This document shows, in pieces, positions 43,714 through 48,353 of a stretch of 48,353 nucleotides of DNA. Source of the DNA: Candidatus Aegiribacteria sp. (GTDB lineage: Bacteria; Fermentibacterota; Fermentibacteria; Fermentibacterales; JCC-6). The stretch is taken from NCBI GenBank assembly GCA_030620995.1, contig JAUXIK010000017.1:1-48353 (forward strand). The letters run 5' to 3'. A program made the position numbers and the translations under genes. Positions within the stretch are counted from its first letter, which is position 1. Every line of letters starts with the position of its first letter. A model generated the notes under the pieces. That model saw nothing but the letters and a program-made list of their open reading frames with translations, ran no database searches and had not been told where the DNA came from.

Positions 43714-45042
43714 ATGCAAAACAGTAACCTTTCCCCTAGCACCCTTGGATTGATTAAAAAATGCTTTCTGGCAACAGGAGTTGTGATAATTCTAACAGCA
43801 CTGTTTGGAAGTTCTCTTTTCTCATCAAATCCCCATCCTGACTGGAGCAGAACCGTTACCGGTACTCTTGGAGTTTTTGTTCTCATTTCAGGGATAGTTA
43901 TCGGTAGAAACAGCGTTTTTTTTAGAAAGCTGTCCATGCTCTTTTTCAGTCTTCTTGTTGCTTTTCTATTCATAGAATCAGCAGGAACTATGGGTCTGTT
44001 CCTGCATGAAAAACTTTCATCTAAACCAGAGGTTGATCCCCATGAAGCTGGACTGAGAATCAGATCAGGTGTGTACAGACCATTTGTGATCTGGAGAGCA
44101 AACCCTATTAGCGAAGAGAATATGACCATCAACAACGATGGACTCAGGGTCGTCCCGGGAGCAAGCGATCGTCCATCCGCCTTACAGGTATTCATGTTTG
44201 GAGGTTCCACCATGGTCGGCTGGAAAACCTCTGACAATGCCACCATTTGCGCACACATTCAAAGATATTTGACATTTTACTCAAATGAACCGGTCTGTGT
44301 GACCAATTTCGGTCAGCAGGGTTATGTGAATACTCAGGAACTGATAGAGCTTCAGCTTCAGCTCAGGGCGGGAAACATCCCTGATCTAGTCATATTTTAT
44401 GACGGGACCAACGAGATCTGGTCTGCAGTGGGATCTGATACTGCGGGAATGCATTTCAACTTTCAGGAAATTGCTTATCTCTATGAGAACAGATACTTCG
44501 TCCGGGAAACCGCTGCAGCTCAACAGGGGTTTCTTCATTTAGCATCGGAACTCAATTCCATTCATTTAGTGAAAAGAATCCTGGGCATGGAGCAAGATAA
44601 TGGTCTTGTTATATACCAGGAGCCTCCGTCTATGTGCATCCTTCACGGGGAAGATTTCGTTGACCCAATAGTGTTTGCAGGTAGAATAATGGACATCTAC
44701 GAGGGTGATCTGAGAATCCTTCAGGCTCTCAGCAGAGAATTCGGTTTCGAATACCGTGTGTTCTGGCAGCCTGTAGTACTCACAGGCAATAAACCCCTCA
44801 CTCCGGAGGAGCGCGATATCTACGACTTACAGGATTCATTCGTTAAATCACTGTATCTGGAATGCGAACAGCTGGCACTGGAACTTGAGAGCAGATATGA
44901 TAATTTCTTGTGTATCACAGATGCATTTGATGATGTTAATGAAGCTGTCTATACTGACATTTGTCATCTGAATACAAAGGGAGACAGTCTGATTGCTGTA
45001 AGAATCTGCAGCGATCTTCCTGGAATCAGTTCAGTTCGGTAA
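43714..45042 (+). CDS. Membrane-anchored SGNH/GDSL-family hydrolase-like protein
   Basis: The 442-residue protein has three N-terminal membrane segments (residues ~15-33, 50-64, 73-95) and a periplasmic-type SGNH domain: nucleophile S165 in FMFGGSTMVGW, G203 in NFGQQGYVNTQE, N233 in FYDGTNEIW, and D415-x2-H418 in YTDICHLNTKGD. All four SGNH catalytic elements are visible. Such proteins remove or add acyl groups on glycans or lipids; a role in modifying the surface polysaccharide is an inference. The gene lies alone between identical 39-bp hairpin repeats and may be a discrete insertable unit. Confidence 0.85.
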   Translation: MQNSNLSPSTLGLIKKCFLATGVVIILTALFGSSLFSSNPHPDWSRTVTGTLGVFVLISGIVIGRNSVFFRKLSMLFFSLLVAFLFIESAGTMGLFLHEKLSSKPEVDPHEAGLRIRSGVYRPFVIWRANPISEENMTINNDGLRVVPGASDRPSALQVFMFGGSTMVGWKTSDNATICAHIQRYLTFYSNEPVCVTNFGQQGYVNTQELIELQLQLRAGNIPDLVIFYDGTNEIWSAVGSDTAGMHFNFQEIAYLYENRYFVRETAAAQQGFLHLASELNSIHLVKRILGMEQDNGLVIYQEPPSMCILHGEDFVDPIVFAGRIMDIYEGDLRILQALSREFGFEYRVFWQPVVLTGNKPLTPEERDIYDLQDSFVKSLYLECEQLALELESRYDNFLCITDAFDDVNEAVYTDICHLNTKGDSLIAVRICSDLPGISSVR

Positions 45043-45217
45043 AGAAAAGAGCAAGCCACCGGAATGGATCAGCTTGCATTACTTATATGGATAGGACGGT
45101 TCTCGGAATAACCTCTGCAAGGGTTTCTTATAGCTGGAAAGGATTAAGAGCGAATTCTGATAGTATGTTGAGCAGTATTCATTCTACACCGATCTGCTAT
45201 AAATCAGCTAATATAGT

Positions 45218-45238
45218 AAGGTCTTTAAATTCAGCATT
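45218..45238 (+). repeat. Decayed relative of the GGGTCAG-type repeat
   Basis: Aligns with 43545-43565 at 17 of 21 positions without gaps (AGGTCTT...A..TCAGCATT conserved) but lacks the GGGTC head. Confidence 0.5.
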
Positions 45239-45260
45239 AGTATATATCCATATCCAGTAC

Positions 45261-45299
45261 TTCACAATATCCAGAGTGATCAGTTGTCAATATTGTGAA
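45261..45299. repeat. Perfect 10-bp inverted repeat with 19-nt loop
   Basis: TTCACAATAT (45261-45270) and ATATTGTGAA (45290-45299). The loop length equals that of the inverted repeat at 41640-41682. Confidence 0.7.
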
Positions 45300-45326
45300 A
45301 ATCAAACTCATTTACTTTCATGTAAT

Positions 45327-45365
45327 GCAGATTGTTTTCCTATCGAATCGCTGGAGATGGTCTGC
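45327..45365 (+). repeat. 39-bp direct repeat with RNA-hairpin potential, copy 2
   Basis: Identical over 39 bases to 43587-43625, 1740 bp downstream in the same orientation. Both copies sit after an AATATC-containing element. Confidence 0.88.
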
Positions 45366-45501
45366 GAACCTGACACGGATTATGTTCTCTGAATGGCTGA
45401 TATCCCTGAGGTCGAGGTCGGATGAATACAGGTTTTATCGACCGTTGATGAGCCGTTGCAGTAGTAACTCCGGTGAGATATGCGGATTAAGGATGAATTC
45501 G

Positions 45502-47217
45502 ATGCTGCCTCTTGTGTACATGTTTATTATCTGCGCCACTTCACCTCTTGAACTTCCGGAGCAGGACATACTCCATTACGAGTTATCCCTGGATGTGGAT
45601 ATAGCGGGAGAGCTGCTGGAATGCATTTCTGAGGTGACATTTGTTGCTCATTCTCCGGATTCTGCACTGGATCTGCATCTGATAGGGTTTGAAGTAGATA
45701 GAGTTGTGAATCTACAGGGAGATCTGAATTACAGTCGACTGGGAGATACTCTCAGCATCGTTTTACCGGAGGGAATCAATTCCGGGGACACTTGCCGGGT
45801 TAGAATCGAGTACCATGGGCATCCCCAGGCTTACTCGGAGCGGGAGTATATGATTGCCGGTGTGACCTTCATTGACGGCGGTATGTATTCCGTCGGCATG
45901 GAGCCCGGTTGCGGCGGTTACCTGTATCCCTGTATCGATGTTATTTCTGAGAAGGCTTCCTATACTTTTCATATAACCGTTGACAGAGGGCTCTGGGGGA
46001 TTTCCAACGGCAGCCTCATCGGGATCGATGAAACAGAAGAAAGGCTGACATATCACTGGGACCACCCCGAAGATATTTCAACCTACCTCGTGGCTGTTGC
46101 TGTGGGGAAGTTCGAACAGCTGGAAGACACGGAGAAGGACTGGATATGTCATTGGATAAACCCTGATATGCGCCAGGACGGAAGGGATGTCCTTGCAAGG
46201 ACAGGGGATATAGTCAGTGTTTTTGAAGAGATGTTCTGCCCCTACCCGTGGTCCGGGGGTCTGGGATGCATCGAGATCGCTGAAGGCGGAAATGAGCATA
46301 ACACAAAGATTTACATTTCACCCTTATACTTCGATTACTCCGTCGATTTTGTTCTGGGTATACTTGTACACGAGATCGCCCATCACTGGTGGGGGAATTA
46401 CGTCACCGAAGCGGAATGGTCTGAGATCTGGCTGGCGGAATCATTCGCCACCTACAGTGAAACTCTCTGGCTTGAGGAGGAGTTCGGACCTGACAGCGCT
46501 CATGCAAGGCTTCAACGGGACCTGGAGGGTTACTTCTGGAGTGGTGAGACATCTCCCATAGTACCGGCAAAGGGTTATCTCTGGACACATACTGTATACA
46601 ACAAAGGTTCGTTTGTTCTTGGAATGCTGCGCAGAACAATAGGTGACACGGCTTTCTTCGATACTCTGGAGTTATACCTGTCCAGGCATGCTTTCGGTTC
46701 GGTTACCACTGATGACTTCAGGAGAGCGGCTGAGGATGCTTCAGGACTGAAACTGGGCTGGTTCTTTGATCAGTGGGTCTACGGTCACGGTTACCCCTGT
46801 TACGATCTGGATTACAGTATCGATACTCTGCCGCTTGGTTGTGCTGAAGTTGCCTTTTCCCTGAGCCAGACACAGCCTGACCACTGGCCTACTTTCAGAG
46901 CTGAACTTGAACTGCTGGCTTCAGACAGCACTACTGATACACTGGTGACTTTCGTGAACGACAGCAGGATCTTTGCGGATACACTCCGTCTTACCTTCAT
47001 CCCCGATTCGATTATTCTGGATCCCGAACGTTTTGTTCTCAGATCGGATTCATCCGGTGTGAGAGAGCCGTTTCATAGTCTCTGCCTTATCAAAGCCCCG
47101 GATACCTTCGACTTCAGTCGATGGAGGAGGGGCTTGTTATTGTCTCTGTTTCCAATATTGTATGAATATGAAAACTCTGACCCGTACTGCAAGGATCAAG
47201 TTACCCATAATACCTGA
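45502..47217 (+). CDS. M1-family (aminopeptidase N-like) zinc metallopeptidase, 3' end altered by TnpB element
   Basis: The 571-residue product starts with a short signal peptide (MLPLVYMFIICATS) and carries the M1 gluzincin site H290-E-I-A-H294 with the third ligand E313 (WLAESFATYSE). The exopeptidase GxMEN motif is divergent, GGNEH at 262-266. It probably trims peptides outside the cytoplasm. I set the start at ATG 45502 after AAGGA; the frame extends to 45295 through the hairpin repeat but those residues are implausible. The final ~18 residues are read from TnpB sequence, so the natural C-terminus seems to be lost. Confidence 0.82.
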   Translation: MLPLVYMFIICATSPLELPEQDILHYELSLDVDIAGELLECISEVTFVAHSPDSALDLHLIGFEVDRVVNLQGDLNYSRLGDTLSIVLPEGINSGDTCRVRIEYHGHPQAYSEREYMIAGVTFIDGGMYSVGMEPGCGGYLYPCIDVISEKASYTFHITVDRGLWGISNGSLIGIDETEERLTYHWDHPEDISTYLVAVAVGKFEQLEDTEKDWICHWINPDMRQDGRDVLARTGDIVSVFEEMFCPYPWSGGLGCIEIAEGGNEHNTKIYISPLYFDYSVDFVLGILVHEIAHHWWGNYVTEAEWSEIWLAESFATYSETLWLEEEFGPDSAHARLQRDLEGYFWSGETSPIVPAKGYLWTHTVYNKGSFVLGMLRRTIGDTAFFDTLELYLSRHAFGSVTTDDFRRAAEDASGLKLGWFFDQWVYGHGYPCYDLDYSIDTLPLGCAEVAFSLSQTQPDHWPTFRAELELLASDSTTDTLVTFVNDSRIFADTLRLTFIPDSIILDPERFVLRSDSSGVREPFHSLCLIKAPDTFDFSRWRRGLLLSLFPILYEYENSDPYCKDQVTHNT

Positions 47218-48310
47218 ACAAATACGGCCTACGATTGAGGCGGTCACCCGGGCTTTCAACTACGTCTGTCAGATCGGGTACAAAGATCGTGATTTCAATT
47301 CCGTTTCCCTGCATCACAAAACCTACAAATATGTCCGGGATACCTTCGGGCTTCCTGCCGACCTCGCTGTCCAGATCAGGATGAAGGCATCTGAGGCTCT
47401 CAAGCCCGCTATCCAGCGGGGTCGCAGGTGCCCTCAAAGCAGAATGTCTTCTATCCGTTATTCCTCCAGGAGTTACAGTATCTGGTTCGATAGAAGCGAA
47501 GTATCTATCCTTACTCTTGATGGCAGGCTCAGGATCTCCTTCAATCTCCCTGACTATTATCAGCAGTATGTTTCCTGGAGACGAAGATCTGCCGAGCTTA
47601 TCCTTCGCAAGGGAAAGGTTTTTCTCTGTATAGTATTCCAGAAGGATGTACTGGAATTCAAAGATTCCGGGAATCCCGTCATCCTCGGCATAGACCGGGG
47701 AGTAAACAAGATAGCCGTCTGCTCCGACAACAGCTTCTATAGCAAGGCTGCTGTCACTCATCGTTACCAGCGTCTGAGACGAGAGCTTCAGAAATGTGGT
47801 TCTAAATCCGCCAAAAGACACCTCAGGAAGGCAGCTTCCAGGGAGAACCGCTTCCGGCGTGATGTGAACCATTGCATTACGAAGCAAATCGTAGAATCGC
47901 TTCCTGAGAACAGCATCATCGTTCTTGAAGACCTCAAACACATCCGCAAGAGGGTCAAACTTCGCAAACGTCAAAGGCGCAGGATCCATTCCTGGAGCTT
48001 TTTCCAGTTAGAGGAGTTCCTGCGGTACAAGGCTGATGCCAGAGCTATCAAAGTGGACTATGTTGATGCCCGCTACACTTCTCAAAAGTGTTCTCGCTGT
48101 GGGCATATCTCGAAGTCCAACAGGACATCTCAAGCTGTTTTCAAATGTACTCACTGCGGTTTCTCTCTCAACGCTGATATCAACGCCTCGCGCAATATCG
48201 AGGCCAACTATCGGGATGCCAGTGGCTACCCCGAAGGGCTGTCTGTCAACCAGCCTATTGTAGGAGCCGAGGAAGCAAAACGACTTCAGTCGGATTGCGC
48301 TTCCGCCTGA
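47162..48310 (+). CDS. tnpB: IS605/IS607-type TnpB RNA-guided nuclease-like protein
   Basis: The 382-residue protein has the OrfB/TnpB layout: basic N-terminal domain, RuvC-like nuclease with D178 (LGIDRGVNKIAV), E256 (IIVLEDLKHIRKR) and D339 (NADINASRNI), and a zinc finger C310-x2-C313 ... C329-x2-C332 between the last two. All catalytic residues are present, so it could be active. Known TnpB proteins cut DNA guided by an omega RNA from the element's right end. No TnpA is in the window. The first codons overlap the end of the peptidase frame by 56 bp. Confidence 0.93.
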   Translation: MNMKTLTRTARIKLPIIPEQIRPTIEAVTRAFNYVCQIGYKDRDFNSVSLHHKTYKYVRDTFGLPADLAVQIRMKASEALKPAIQRGRRCPQSRMSSIRYSSRSYSIWFDRSEVSILTLDGRLRISFNLPDYYQQYVSWRRRSAELILRKGKVFLCIVFQKDVLEFKDSGNPVILGIDRGVNKIAVCSDNSFYSKAAVTHRYQRLRRELQKCGSKSAKRHLRKAASRENRFRRDVNHCITKQIVESLPENSIIVLEDLKHIRKRVKLRKRQRRRIHSWSFFQLEEFLRYKADARAIKVDYVDARYTSQKCSRCGHISKSNRTSQAVFKCTHCGFSLNADINASRNIEANYRDASGYPEGLSVNQPIVGAEEAKRLQSDCASA

Positions 48311-48323
48311 GGCTGCTTACAAG

Positions 48324-48343
48324 CCCTCTGCTTCAGCGGAGGG
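48324..48343 (+). ncRNA. Right-end hairpin, probable 3' part of the omega RNA / transposase recognition site
   Basis: CCCTCTGC and GCGGAGGG form an 8-bp stem (one G-U pair) with loop TTCA, 13 bp past the tnpB stop, followed by TAGTTGACTG. In TnpB systems the omega RNA scaffold ends at this boundary and the guide lies beyond it, outside the window. Confidence 0.6.
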
Positions 48344-48353
48344 TAGTTGACTG

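Larger units (their letters stand above)
45043..45501. other. Intergenic region with repeat relics and hairpins
   Basis: This 459-bp gap is non-coding as far as I can see. It contains a decayed copy of the GGGTCAG-type repeat (45218-45238), a perfect 10-bp inverted repeat (45261-45299) and the second copy of the 39-bp hairpin repeat (45327-45365). An open frame runs through its right half into the metallopeptidase, but those residues do not look like part of the protein. Confidence 0.6.
47150..48353 (+). mobile_element. TnpB-only IS605-family element (right boundary at or near window end)
   Basis: Defined by tnpB and by a right-end hairpin followed by TAGTTGAC, which resembles the right ends of such elements. 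The left boundary is estimated from where the peptidase sequence stops looking native (about 47150-47165) and is uncertain. Confidence 0.6.

Noticed and set aside
43540..45365. Integron cassette array with attC sites
   Set aside because: The hairpin repeats lack the conserved RYYYAAC/GTTRRRY core pairs at their ends and no integrase is in the window.
45295..45501. N-terminal extension of the metallopeptidase
   Set aside because: It runs through the 39-bp hairpin repeat and would bury the signal peptide; an AAGGA site supports the ATG at 45502.
47201..47989. 262-codon open frame on the minus strand
   Set aside because: It lies wholly inside tnpB on the opposite strand; tnpB has clear RuvC and zinc motifs while this frame resembles no family.

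Overview
The window is chromosomal DNA of moderate GC content from a Gram-negative bacterium. It encodes outer-membrane beta-barrels, a TonB-dependent receptor, lipoproteins and several large secreted beta-propeller proteins. Three secreted proteins end in the FlgD-like / type-A sorting module (PNPF...G.V...IYD..GR.V..L...L..G.Y...W) typical of the FCB superphylum and related candidate phyla. A Fermentibacterota-like (Hyd24-12) bacterium is my best guess from gene style; this is inference, because no rRNA or ribosomal marker is present. I see no rRNA, tRNA or CRISPR array.

Layout. 1-2.8 kb: 3' end of a secreted propeller gene, then a polyprenyl-phosphate sugar transferase. 2.8-5.2 kb (minus): tightly coupled operon of a secreted hypothetical, pdxS, pdxT (PLP synthesis) and a FmdB-type zinc ribbon. 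5.4-10.8 kb: surface-polysaccharide genes (second sugar transferase, DegT/ArnB-type aminotransferase, two family-2 glycosyltransferases) plus a YdjM-like membrane protein. 10.8-16.4 kb (minus): a secreted sorting-domain protein, a VCBS/ASPIC protein, a truncated propeller and an orphan RelB antitoxin; a 27-bp direct repeat lies just past the stop codons of the first two. 16.7-19.9 kb: rseC-tldD-tldE operon. 19.9-20.4 kb: Phd/YefM-RelE toxin-antitoxin pair. 20.6-23.5 kb (minus): outer-membrane barrel, then a thiol-redox group (two-domain protein disulfide oxidoreductase, thioredoxin reductase, thioredoxin). 23.8-29.2 kb: two GT9 and two GT4 glycosyltransferases in tandem, and a convergent radical SAM/SPASM protein. 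29.5-34.05 kb: a four-gene operon of unknown function. 34.1-41.6 kb: secreted and lipoproteins, including an S41-like protein lacking the catalytic serine, a TonB-dependent receptor and a seven-bladed propeller. 41.6-45.5 kb: two single-gene units set between short repeats and hairpins, holding an unusual GspE-like ATPase/class III cyclase fusion and an SGNH hydrolase. 45.5-48.35 kb: an M1 metallopeptidase whose 3' end runs into an IS605-family TnpB element.

Working together: the sugar transferases, aminotransferase and eight glycosyltransferase/transferase genes probably build an exopolysaccharide or O-antigen-like glycan, with the radical SAM and SGNH proteins as possible accessory enzymes. 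The Trx/TrxR/PDO set handles thiol redox. The most unusual elements are the ATPase-cyclase fusion, the repeat-delimited gene units around it, and the uncharacterised operon at 29.5-34.05 kb.
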